Below, one piece after another: positions 55,753-64,000 of a DNA stretch of 64,000 bases (position 1 is its first letter; each line of letters begins with the position of its first letter). Position numbers and translations under genes: made by a program. The notes under the pieces were generated by a model. That model was given only the letters and a program-made list of their open reading frames with translations. It was not told where the DNA came from and did no database searches. Origin of the DNA: JAFGSG01 sp964626055 (GTDB lineage: Bacteria > Spirochaetota > UBA4802 > JAFGDQ01); assembly GCA_964626055.1 (NCBI GenBank), contig CAZVDF010000004.1, forward strand, positions 1-64,000, written 5' to 3'.

Positions 55753-57462
55753 TCAGCCTTTTTTGATTTTAGCCAGCTCTTCGGCGCGCAGCTCTTTGCG
55801 CAGAATTTTACCAACCGTGCTTTTCGGAAGTTCTTTCCTGAACTCGATAATCGTAGGCAGTTTGTATCTGGCCAGCCTGGTCTTGCAGAAGTCCATCAGC
55901 TCTTCCTGGGTCGCCGTCTGGCCTTTTTTCAGCACGACAAAAGCTTTTATCTGTTCGCCGCGCGTAGTATGGGGTATCCCTATCGCACAGGCTTCTTCGA
56001 CTTTAGGGTGTTCATATAAAACCTCATCTATATCGCGCGGATAAATGTTGTATCCACCGGAAATGATCATGTCTTTTTTACGGTCTACGATATAAAAATA
56101 TCCTTCTTCATCCATTTTCGCGATATCGCCTGTATACAGCCAGCCGTTCCGTATTGCGATTTTGGTCTCACCCGGCATCTTCCTGTATCCTTTCATTACC
56201 TGCGGACCTTTTATGATAAGTTCGCCGGGCTCGCCTACCGGAACATCCTTTTTCCCGGTCTCAAGATCGACTATGCGGCATTCGGTGTCCGGCAGCGGCA
56301 GGCCTATGCTTCCTGCTTTCTGCTTACCGATGTAAGGATTAACATGAGTCACGGGCGACGCTTCCGTAAGGCCGAATCCTTCAACCAGTACCGCCCCTCC
56401 TGTTTTTTCCGAATATTCCTTTATGATTTCCACGGGCAGCGGGGCGCTTCCCGAAACGCAGGTTTTAATACTGGTCAGGTCTGTTTTGTATATTAATGGA
56501 TGTTCCAGCATGCCTATTACCATTGTAGGCACAATAGGCACAATGGTCGGCTTGTATTTTTTAATGGCTTTAAGCAGCTGTTCAGGCTGCGGTTTGGGGA
56601 TCAAAACATTGCTCCATCCCGAGTATATCGACAGGTTCATGGCAGTGGAAAGTCCGAATACATGAAAAATCGGCAGAGATCCGAGCTCGATCTCATAATT
56701 AGCAACCAGTTTTTTAAACCACTCCCCGATCTGCTGAACCTGTTTGCTCAGGTTCCCGTGAGTAAGTATCGCGCCTTTAGTTATCCCGGTCGTTCCGCCG
56801 GTGTACTGGTACATCGCTTCGGTATTGTGATTGAGCGTCACCATGGGCGGATTTGGAGGATATTTTGCTATTAATTCCTTCCATTTCAGAACATCCCGGG
56901 CCGGTTTTACATCCGCGGCCAGTTTTCTTTTCTTGGCTACGAGCGGGAAAAGAATATTCAGCGGGAAAGGCAGATAATCGCCTATTGAACAAATGACAAT
57001 TTGTTTAATTTTTGTCCTGGGTCTCAGATCGATCATTCTGTTCCCCAGCAGGTCTATGGTAATTAAAACTTTTGATTCCGAATCGGAAAATTGATGCAAA
57101 AGCTCCCGATCGGAATAGAGCGGATTGTTCATAACCGCTATTGCGCCGATTTTTAAAACCGCAAAATAGCTGACTACACATTGTATCATATTAGGCAGAA
57201 GAATCGCAACCCTGTCTCCTTTTATGATGCCGAAGTCAGCCAGGCAGGCGGCAAAACTGTCTACCATATCGTTCAATTCTTTAAAAGTGATTTTATATCC
57301 TTCAAAGATCAGGGCAATCCTGTCCGGATATTTGCTCCCGGAGATATTAAGATAATCGGGAAGGGTCATTTTCTCATAATTCAGATTTGCCCTTACTCCT
57401 GTTTCGTAAAAGTTTAACCATGGCTTGTCCTGATATCTTATCTTATTTGCTTTCTTTGCCAT
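55753..57462 (-). CDS. fadD: Long-chain acyl-CoA ligase (AMP-binding)
   Basis: The protein forms acyl-CoA from a fatty acid, ATP and CoA by way of an acyl-AMP. It has the P-loop-like YTGGTTGITKGA, VEGFGLTEASPVTHVNP, WLYTGDIAKMDEEGYF and the terminal lysine loop KSTVGKILRKELR. Starting at the ATG 57462 it has 569 residues, normal for FadD; AAGG lies eight bases upstream. A GTG three codons earlier is also open. Medium-chain substrates are possible, since specificity cannot be read by eye. Confidence 0.9.
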   Translation of the reverse strand: MAKKANKIRYQDKPWLNFYETGVRANLNYEKMTLPDYLNISGSKYPDRIALIFEGYKITFKELNDMVDSFAACLADFGIIKGDRVAILLPNMIQCVVSYFAVLKIGAIAVMNNPLYSDRELLHQFSDSESKVLITIDLLGNRMIDLRPRTKIKQIVICSIGDYLPFPLNILFPLVAKKRKLAADVKPARDVLKWKELIAKYPPNPPMVTLNHNTEAMYQYTGGTTGITKGAILTHGNLSKQVQQIGEWFKKLVANYEIELGSLPIFHVFGLSTAMNLSIYSGWSNVLIPKPQPEQLLKAIKKYKPTIVPIVPTMVIGMLEHPLIYKTDLTSIKTCVSGSAPLPVEIIKEYSEKTGGAVLVEGFGLTEASPVTHVNPYIGKQKAGSIGLPLPDTECRIVDLETGKKDVPVGEPGELIIKGPQVMKGYRKMPGETKIAIRNGWLYTGDIAKMDEEGYFYIVDRKKDMIISGGYNIYPRDIDEVLYEHPKVEEACAIGIPHTTRGEQIKAFVVLKKGQTATQEELMDFCKTRLARYKLPTIIEFRKELPKSTVGKILRKELRAEELAKIKKG

Positions 57463-57737
57463 ATTCTCCACCTTCAGATGATAATGTGTCGTTGAATAGA
57501 ATGATTAATGATAAAAATATATAATTAAAAGTCAAGAGAAACTTTTACGGGCAGCGTCATTATCCGGGAATCATCTTAAAATAGCTCAACGAGCACATGA
57601 TATTACCGGTTTTTTATCCGGATATATTATTATTTATGAAATTTGGAATTTGTTCGATAAGATATATATGGGAATATATGTTACCCGCCCATTCGTTATG
57701 AAAGATAGATCCCTTGCAATATGGAGATTTGTTTTGT

Positions 57738-59588
57738 ATGGCTGAGATGCAGAGATATTCTCCCAACATAATTGTTGTTACAGTCGATCCGGAAATAAGC
57801 GAAATATTGGAATTACTGCTTAAAAACCTGAATTATAAGATCCAGTTGACGAACAGCAGTACGGGAGCGTTTGAAAAATTAAAGGAAAAGGAATGCGATT
57901 TGATGCTTCTGGATATCAGCCTTCCTGGAATGAATATCGCCCAGGTGCTGAATTACGTTAAAGACTTATCTCCGGATACTTCAGTCATAGTTCTGGCGGG
58001 TTATGCTTCCGATGACGATGTCACGGAATGTTTAAGCAACGGCGCATATGATTTCTTCAAAAAGCCTTTTGAAAAAGAAGAGATCATGAGGAGAATAAAG
58101 AACGCCTTAAATCAGAAATACCTGAAAAACGAGCTCAGGAATTCCAGGGAAAAGCTTTCAATGATGGAAAGAAGATATGAATATCTTGTACAGAATTCCC
58201 CTGATTTTATATATACGCTGGATGATAAGGGTAATTTTACATACATAAACGATTTCTCAAAGAACATACTGGGTATGGACAGGAACCAGCTATTAAGGAA
58301 GCATTATACGAGCGTGGTTTATCCCGACGATGTCGAAAAAGCCAATTATGTATTCAACGAGAGAAGAGCCGGCAGCAGGGATTCAAAAGTAACCAAACTG
58401 CGTTTAAAAAAACAGCAGGCCGATGGCCGCGGCAATTCAGGCAAATATGTCGTCGTGGAGCTTAAAGCAAAGGGGATTTACGATAAATCCAATAAGAATA
58501 AGGATAAAGTTTTTATAGGCACCCAGGGGATCGCGAAAGATATAAGCGCATATTTGCAGCTGGAGGAGTCGCTGAAAATCCAGAAAATTTGTTTCAGGCA
58601 GCTTTTCAATAATTCTCACGAGGCAATAGTCATTCTGGATAATCAGGACAATATAATAGATGCGAACATGAGTTTTGAAAAAATGTTTAATTATTCAATC
58701 GGCGAATTGAAAAGTAAAAATATTCATAACCTGATAGTTCCGGAAGACCTGCTGGCAGAGTCGCAGTCCATATCCTCTCTGGCCGTCTCGAACGGTTTTT
58801 TCGAAACGGAATCGACTCGGACCTGTAGAGACGGAAATCCCGTAAATGTCCTTATCTCGGCTTACCCGGTGATCTATAATAATAAGTCGATAGCCGTTTA
58901 TCATGTTTATAAAGAGGCAGATGCTGATAATCCCAGGGACCAGAAGATTGAAAAAACGCTTAAAAAGCTGAGAAAAGCGATGAGCGGGATCATCAATGCC
59001 ATGGTGTCTACCATTGAAGTTCGCGATCCTTATACTGCAGGACATCAGCAGAGGGTTGCCGATCTTGCCAGGGCAATAGCGAAGGAAATGGGATTGACGG
59101 CGAACGAGATCGATGGAATCCGGATGGCAGGCACTCTGCACGATCTTGGCAAAGTCAATATTCCCGCGGAAATACTGAGCAAGCCCGGCCGTTTGTCCAA
59201 AATTGAGTTCAGCCTTATAAAGATGCATCCCCGCGTCGCCTATGACATATTAAAGGAAATCGATTTCCCGTGGCCTATAGCGGACATGGTCCACCAGCAT
59301 CACGAAAGGCTGGATGGTTCGGGATATCCGCAGGGTCTAAAAGGCAATGAAATTTTGCTTTCCGGGAAAATACTTACGGTAGCCGATGTTGTTGAGGCGA
59401 TCGCTTCTCACAGACCGTATCGCCCTGCGCTCGGGATTAAGACAGCGCTTGACGAGATTTACGTAAAAAGGGGAATTTATTACGAACCGTCAGTTGTTGA
59501 TGCATGCGTAAAGCTTTTTGAAGAGAACAGATTTAAATTTATCGATGAAACAAAACAAAGGCGCGAAGCGATAAATATGGCTTTATAG
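57738..59588 (+). CDS. REC-PAS-PAS-HD-GYP signalling protein 1
   Basis: The protein has about 616 residues: receiver 10-125, PAS about 150-285, PAS about 290-400, HD-GYP about 410-600. The output domain is complete: HDLGKVNIP, HPRVAYDIL, HHERLDGSGYP, so c-di-GMP phosphodiesterase activity is expected. The receiver keeps D59 and K109 but has T15-V16 where the paired acidic metal ligands usually lie, and A87 instead of Thr/Ser. GGAG lies about 11 bases before the chosen ATG at 57738. Confidence 0.88.
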   Translation: MAEMQRYSPNIIVVTVDPEISEILELLLKNLNYKIQLTNSSTGAFEKLKEKECDLMLLDISLPGMNIAQVLNYVKDLSPDTSVIVLAGYASDDDVTECLSNGAYDFFKKPFEKEEIMRRIKNALNQKYLKNELRNSREKLSMMERRYEYLVQNSPDFIYTLDDKGNFTYINDFSKNILGMDRNQLLRKHYTSVVYPDDVEKANYVFNERRAGSRDSKVTKLRLKKQQADGRGNSGKYVVVELKAKGIYDKSNKNKDKVFIGTQGIAKDISAYLQLEESLKIQKICFRQLFNNSHEAIVILDNQDNIIDANMSFEKMFNYSIGELKSKNIHNLIVPEDLLAESQSISSLAVSNGFFETESTRTCRDGNPVNVLISAYPVIYNNKSIAVYHVYKEADADNPRDQKIEKTLKKLRKAMSGIINAMVSTIEVRDPYTAGHQQRVADLARAIAKEMGLTANEIDGIRMAGTLHDLGKVNIPAEILSKPGRLSKIEFSLIKMHPRVAYDILKEIDFPWPIADMVHQHHERLDGSGYPQGLKGNEILLSGKILTVADVVEAIASHRPYRPALGIKTALDEIYVKRGIYYEPSVVDACVKLFEENRFKFIDETKQRREAINMAL

Positions 59589-59612
59589 CCTTTTTGCCTG
59601 GAGATTTTTATA

Positions 59613-61475
59613 ATGGTTAAGGAACTGGATTACATCTCGAATATTCTGATCGTTTCAATCGATCCGGGAATAAGCAACGTGCTTGGGGTGCTTTTAAGCA
59701 ATCTTAATTACAAAATAGAATTAATTAACAGCGGCGGCGATGCATTTAAAGAATTAAAGGAAAGTAAATTCGATATCGTGCTTCTGGATGTAATATTGCC
59801 CGACATGAGCGGTTTACAGATACTGAATTATATAAAAAAAATATCTCCCGAAACGCTGGTAATTGTCATGGCCGGCGAGGATCTGGGGAACAAGGCTGTG
59901 GAATGTCTGAAAAACGGAGCGTATGACTGCCTTAAAAAACCTTTCAGGAAAGAAGAAATTTTAAAGAGAATTGATAACGCGCTGGACCAGAGACGACTGG
60001 AAAAAGAGATTGAAGGCACCGATGACCTGATGCAGTCCGCCGAAAGAAGAAATCAGTATCTGGTATTGAACAGCAATGATATCGTATACACCCTGGATTA
60101 TGAAGGAAAATTTACTTCGATCAGCGATTCAATGCGGCAAAAGCTGGGATTTGACAGCGATTACCTGATGAATAAACACTTTTCAAACGTTATATATCCT
60201 GAAGATATTCATAAAGCCATGTATGTTTTTAATGAAAGACGGGCGATCTGCCGGGGCCCGAATTCTAACCGGATCAGATTAAAAAAGAAAAATACCGGAA
60301 GCCCGTCGGACAGGCTCGACAATTGTATAACAGTTGAAATAAAAGCCAACGGCATTTATGAAACCGAAAACAATAATAAAAATAAATTATTTTTAGGCAC
60401 ATGCGGAATAGCGAGGGATATCAGCGACTTTATGAAAAATGAGGAGTTGCTGAAATTGCAGAAAACTTATTTTAAAGAACTTTTCAGCAATTCTTCAAGC
60501 GCGGCGATACTGGCCGATAACGACGATAAAGTTATAAATGCAAATAAAAGTTTCGAAAAGCTTTTTAAATATTCATTGAATGAGATAAAAAACCGTCGCA
60601 TCAATGACTTTTTAATGAAAAGCGGCCATGAGCAAAAAGAAGGAGATATCGACGGTTCCGCGATCATGGAAAAAGAATCACTGGGAAAACGTAAGGACGG
60701 CTCAATTATAAATGTGATGATTTACAGTTATCCTATAGAGTATAATTCAAAGAATATAGGCGCGTATTATTTATTCAGGAATATCACCGAGATGAAACGC
60801 AATGATAAAGAGCTGATGGATCATCTTACAAAGGTGCGCCAGTCAATGGGAAATATTTCGAATGCGATAGTATCCACCATTGAAGTGAGGGACCCGTATA
60901 CCGTAGGGCATCAGCAGAGGGTGTCCAATCTTGCCAGGACAATTGCCTGCGAGATGGGGCTTCCGGCCGATGACGTGGATGCAATACGCCTGGCCGGGAC
61001 GCTTCACGATCTCGGCAAGGTGAATATTCCGGCCGAAATTTTAAGCAAGCCTGGTCAGCTGTCGAAAATTGAATTTGATCTCATAAAGATGCATCCGTCA
61101 ATAGCATATGATATTTTACGAAGGATAGAATTTCCATGGCCGATCGCGGATATCGTTTATCAGCATCATGAAAAACTGGACGGATCGGGCTATCCGCGCG
61201 GTATTTCCGGAAAAGAGATATTAATGGGGAGCAGGATATTATCCGTGGCCGACGTGGTCGAGTCAATAGCTTCTCACAGACCTTATCGTCCTGCGCTCGG
61301 AATCCGTAAAGCGCTGGAGGAGATCTGGGATAAAAAAAATGTTTACTATGATCCCAAAGTAGTCGATGCCTGCATCAGGTTGTTCAATAAAAAGAATTTT
61401 ACTTTCGAAAGCGATCTTCCCGAAGAGAACGAATATGACGCTTACCGCATGCCGGCTTACACTATGCCTAACTGA
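59613..61475 (+). CDS. REC-PAS-PAS-HD-GYP signalling protein 2 (tandem paralogue)
   Basis: This 620-residue protein has the same domain order as its upstream neighbour and is highly similar in the HD-GYP part. It keeps GTLHDLGKVNIPAEILSKPG, HPSIAYDIL and HHEKLDGSGYP. The receiver likewise has D59 and K109 but S15-I16 in place of the acidic pair and A87 in place of Thr/Ser. GGAG lies nine bases before the ATG, and 24 bases separate the genes. The pair arose by tandem duplication and probably forms one operon. Confidence 0.88.
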   Translation: MVKELDYISNILIVSIDPGISNVLGVLLSNLNYKIELINSGGDAFKELKESKFDIVLLDVILPDMSGLQILNYIKKISPETLVIVMAGEDLGNKAVECLKNGAYDCLKKPFRKEEILKRIDNALDQRRLEKEIEGTDDLMQSAERRNQYLVLNSNDIVYTLDYEGKFTSISDSMRQKLGFDSDYLMNKHFSNVIYPEDIHKAMYVFNERRAICRGPNSNRIRLKKKNTGSPSDRLDNCITVEIKANGIYETENNNKNKLFLGTCGIARDISDFMKNEELLKLQKTYFKELFSNSSSAAILADNDDKVINANKSFEKLFKYSLNEIKNRRINDFLMKSGHEQKEGDIDGSAIMEKESLGKRKDGSIINVMIYSYPIEYNSKNIGAYYLFRNITEMKRNDKELMDHLTKVRQSMGNISNAIVSTIEVRDPYTVGHQQRVSNLARTIACEMGLPADDVDAIRLAGTLHDLGKVNIPAEILSKPGQLSKIEFDLIKMHPSIAYDILRRIEFPWPIADIVYQHHEKLDGSGYPRGISGKEILMGSRILSVADVVESIASHRPYRPALGIRKALEEIWDKKNVYYDPKVVDACIRLFNKKNFTFESDLPEENEYDAYRMPAYTMPN

Positions 61476-61481
61476 ATTAAT

Positions 61482-62792
61482 TCAATTGCCGGTCATATTT
61501 ACCGGCTGTCCCGTTGCGGCCATTACATTGTACCAGAACCTGGAGTCGGGATCTATTTGTTTGCGTTCAGATATCACCAGTTCCGTCGGTACATGCGTGT
61601 AAACATTGTTCCATATCCCGATAATCATATTTGTTTTTCCTGCCATGCCGGCATGGACCGCAAACTGCCCCAGCATGGCGCAGAAAATAGCATCATTGGA
61701 ATTGGCCGGGGTACTCCTGATCATATAGCTGGGGTCAATATATTTCAGGCTGATTTTAATTTTTGTATTTTTAAAATACTCGATTATCTTTTCCCTGAGA
61801 AAAGAGCCGATATCTTCAAGAACCGGGTTGCCGGAAGCATCGTATTCCTTTTGCCGGTTTTTCGCCAGCAGATCCTGGCCTGCGCCTTCAGCTACGCAGA
61901 CTACCGCATGTCCCCGTCTCTTGAGCCTTTTATCAAGATGATATAAAAATCCGTTATTGCCGTCCAGATCAAAATTTACTTCCGGAACAAGGAGGAAATT
62001 GACGTCATTCATTGCAAGTGCGGCGTTTGCCGCTATGAAGCCCGAATGCCTGCCCATAAGCTTAACAAGCCCTATGCCGTTCCGGGCGCCCTGCGCTTCG
62101 ATATGGGCGGAATAAATCGCATCTACGGCTTTGGAGACCGCGCTCTCAAAGCCGAATGTCCTCTGGATATAGCTGATATCGTTGTCAATGGTTTTCGGGA
62201 CGCCGATAACAGAGATCTTATCTCCTCTCCTGCGTATTATTTCCGCGATTTTAACCGCGCCCTTCATGGTGCCGTCGCCGCCTATGGCATAAAGAATATT
62301 TATCCCGAGCTCTTCGAGCCTGTTCACGAGGATCTCCATATCTTCAGTGCCGCCTCTTGAAGATCCGAGAATAGTGCCCCCGTCCAGATGGATTTCACGG
62401 ACTTCATGAGGGAGCAGTTCGACAGGTTCAAAATTGTTTTTAGGGTTTAAACCTCCATAGCCGTATCGGATGCCCAGAATCGATCTCTGCCCGTAGCCGT
62501 AATAGGATTCCATGACAATGGATCTAATGACATTGTTCAGTCCGGGGCTTAATCCTCCGCATGTTACGATTGCGGATTTTATTTTTTTCGGATCAAAATA
62601 TATTTTTTCCCGCGGTCCGGCGGCCTCGAATTCCCGTATATTATGTTTGTTCTCGTCGGAGCTCTCGTCTGTGTAACAACTATAAACGATATGCATATTG
62701 TCGGGAACAAAGAAAGATTTTTTCGACGTAAATACTTTCTGCAACGGCGAGTCGATCCTGCATTGACCCAGATTCTCGATTGTTGTGTTCAT
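61482..62792 (-). CDS. pfkA: Phosphofructokinase (48-kDa type, probably ATP-dependent)
   Basis: The 436-residue protein is of the long spirochaete and protist PFK class. It has TCGGLSPGLNNVIRS, GGTILGSSRGG, IGGDGTMKGA and VPKTIDND. With numbering from the first open ATG (62801), G177 lies in GGDGT where PPi-using enzymes carry aspartate, which suggests ATP use; K203 in PKTIDND resembles PPi types. Mixed signatures of this kind occur in ATP-using enzymes of Entamoeba and spirochaetes. The ATG at 62792 is preferred (AAGGGA eight bases upstream). It is convergent with the HD-GYP pair. Confidence 0.9.
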   Translation of the reverse strand: MNTTIENLGQCRIDSPLQKVFTSKKSFFVPDNMHIVYSCYTDESSDENKHNIREFEAAGPREKIYFDPKKIKSAIVTCGGLSPGLNNVIRSIVMESYYGYGQRSILGIRYGYGGLNPKNNFEPVELLPHEVREIHLDGGTILGSSRGGTEDMEILVNRLEELGINILYAIGGDGTMKGAVKIAEIIRRRGDKISVIGVPKTIDNDISYIQRTFGFESAVSKAVDAIYSAHIEAQGARNGIGLVKLMGRHSGFIAANAALAMNDVNFLLVPEVNFDLDGNNGFLYHLDKRLKRRGHAVVCVAEGAGQDLLAKNRQKEYDASGNPVLEDIGSFLREKIIEYFKNTKIKISLKYIDPSYMIRSTPANSNDAIFCAMLGQFAVHAGMAGKTNMIIGIWNNVYTHVPTELVISERKQIDPDSRFWYNVMAATGQPVNMTGN

Positions 62793-63079
62793 TAAAACCA
62801 TCCCTTGAATTTTTTATTGTAAAATTATCGGTTTAACGGCAGGTCGGCCGTACCTAACGTGATATGCTGTAAAAAAACATTATGCAATTATTATGCAGAA
62901 GAAGACAAAAATCAATTATAATTTATTTATACGACTTTTTAGTTTGACTTGACTTTGCGGCTATTAATGAATATTATTAGTTGATACGGAAGGATACGTT
63001 TTAACGATACATTCCTGTAATAGCTTAAACGTTTTAATTGTCTTAAATACTTAGCAGATTTTTCAAACGGCAATCTGAT

Positions 63080-63712
63080 ATGCGCATTTTAAAAAAAAAG
63101 AAAAAAGACAACGATATTGAATCGAAACTGCAAAAAGAGATCGAGCTGCTTAAAAAAACTATCTCGGAGAAGTCGGAGGTAATACGAAGCCTGAATAATA
63201 TCATAGAAATGTTTGAAAAAACGGTTGAGATGAACCGCGAGGAATTGCTCCAGGCCAATGCCACTCTTGAAGCGCAGAATAAAGTATCGGAAATGACAAG
63301 ACAGGAGCTAATAAACAGGGATAAAATAATATCCGCCCAGCAGTCAACTCTTGATCTCAGCGGAAACGAAAGAAAACTGCAAAAGGAAGTCAATGAAGCC
63401 TGGAAATCCGCTATTGATCTGGCAAGAAACGAGCGCCTTCAGTCGGAAGAAATAATTCTTGCGCTGGAGCGGGTGGAAGAGCTCAGCAAACTGGAGAGAG
63501 AACAAAAGGATAACGAACTGAAGGCGATGGAAAATGCCATGAACTTTTCAAGGGACGAGAAACTTACTTACGAAAATATCGTACATGCCTATAAGAAGAT
63601 CCAGGCGCTATCCGATGCCGAAAAGCTTTATATTCTGCAGTTACTGGATAAGAGAATCCATTTCGATTATGAAAGCCTCAAAAAGAATTTTTATGTAAAT
63701 TACGACGATTAG
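63080..63712 (+). CDS. Coiled-coil protein
   Basis: The 210-residue protein is an almost continuous heptad-rich coil (about 10-180) with very high Glu, Lys, Leu and Asn and no signal peptide or membrane segment. It shows an internal pattern: blocks with ARNERLQSEEIILALERVEEL and SRDEKLTYENIVHAYKKIQAL suggest a duplicated unit. The function is unknown. The ribosome site is weak. Confidence 0.6.
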   Translation: MRILKKKKKDNDIESKLQKEIELLKKTISEKSEVIRSLNNIIEMFEKTVEMNREELLQANATLEAQNKVSEMTRQELINRDKIISAQQSTLDLSGNERKLQKEVNEAWKSAIDLARNERLQSEEIILALERVEELSKLEREQKDNELKAMENAMNFSRDEKLTYENIVHAYKKIQALSDAEKLYILQLLDKRIHFDYESLKKNFYVNYDD

Positions 63713-63894
63713 TTTTTATGTTTCCTGCTGCTTTCCTTGCCTGCTTTTCAATTTATTGTTAATTTGCAAGAAGCAATCTTAAAATTACAGATTTATATCA
63801 GTGATTAACGATAAAACGATTTATCAGGAAATAAAATATAATTTTGAGATTGTTTTAAAAAATTATTGACTCTCCTGAATAAAAAAATATTTCA

Positions 63895-64000
63895 ATGAAC
63901 ATGGAAATTAAGGTTTTGCAGAATATTTTCGCGTCCAACAGGCAGTATGCCGACGAGATCAGGGCGCTTCTTAAGACAAAAAAAATTTTCATGATAGACA
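63895..64000 (+). CDS. hypB: Partial gene, HypB-like N-terminus
   Basis: The open frame runs off the window after 35 codons and begins MNMEIKVLQNIFASNRQYAD, going on to KTKKIFMID. This matches the N-terminal region of HypB, the GTPase that delivers nickel to hydrogenase, where IKVLxNILxxN and a strand leading into the P-loop precede GSPGSGKT. The P-loop itself lies outside the window. If right, the organism has a NiFe hydrogenase. An ATG at 63901 is also possible. Confidence 0.6.
   Translation, partial: MNMEIKVLQNIFASNRQYADEIRALLKTKKIFMID

Overview
The window looks like chromosome of an anaerobic, Gram-negative, motile bacterium, most likely a member of the Spirochaetota. This is inference from gene content: a LolCDE-type lipoprotein exporter, beta-barrel plus OmpA envelope proteins, CheX, a DUF115 (MptE/Maf-like) motility-associated protein, HD-GYP and HDOD signalling proteins, a 48-kDa-type phosphofructokinase and the start of a hypB-like hydrogenase maturation gene. 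No rRNA, CRISPR array, phage or transposase gene is visible. A run of 10 N at 17387-17396 shows that this is a draft scaffold.

Layout. 68-2887 (-): LolD, a LolC/E permease and a methyltransferase-like protein. 3126-6403 (-): a small unknown protein, a TPR protein, SurE and a divergent chorismate synthase homologue. 6851-9042: a solute-binding protein, QueF and an outer-membrane barrel. 9453-12029 (+): ribF, an alkyltransferase and a glycosyltransferase, followed by tRNA-Phe (-), a large TPR protein (-) and tRNA-Ala (+). 15340-21207 (+): two hybrid histidine kinases, one crossing the N gap and one broken by an internal deletion. 21267-29128: a sodium/solute symporter with a lipoprotein, an RNHCP-RsgA pair, a radical SAM protein, a DUF2271-like lipoprotein and an exported metallo-beta-lactamase-fold protein. 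29664-39114: a large OmpA-like envelope protein, small membrane proteins, ValS with DUF1178, a methyltransferase and a HEAT-repeat protein. 39298-46244 (-): a 7TMR-DISM hybrid kinase and DnaE. 46417-53967: a 56-residue Trm112-like protein, a SurA/PpiD-like protein, CheX, and a five-gene minus-strand cluster (HATPase-HDOD, DUF115, LPP20-like, membrane protein, TPR) that may serve motility or the envelope. 54272-64000: a MORN lipoprotein, an acyl-CoA ligase, two tandem REC-PAS-PAS-HD-GYP proteins, a phosphofructokinase, a coiled-coil protein and the hypB start.

The least ordinary content lies between the genes. Four kinds of hairpin-rich DNA occur. Family A is about 160 bp: two full copies at 6695-6855 and 37118-37279 and a cut-off inverted copy at base 1. 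The full copies differ at only three bases, all in one hairpin, and two of these form a compensated base pair. Cloverleaf-like inverted-repeat elements lie at 14236-14347 and 25691-25954. Family B is a composite GC-rich repeat with copies at 32323-32493, 33095-33258 (inverted) and 55546-55680; the first two flank a small membrane-protein gene. These look like non-autonomous structured repeats that settle downstream of genes. Whether they act as DNA, as RNA or as terminators cannot be decided from the sequence alone.

Other points for a second look are the chorismate synthase homologue lacking the first catalytic histidine, the paired HD-GYP proteins whose receiver domains lack the metal-binding acidic pair, and the kinase that has lost part of its ATP-binding domain.
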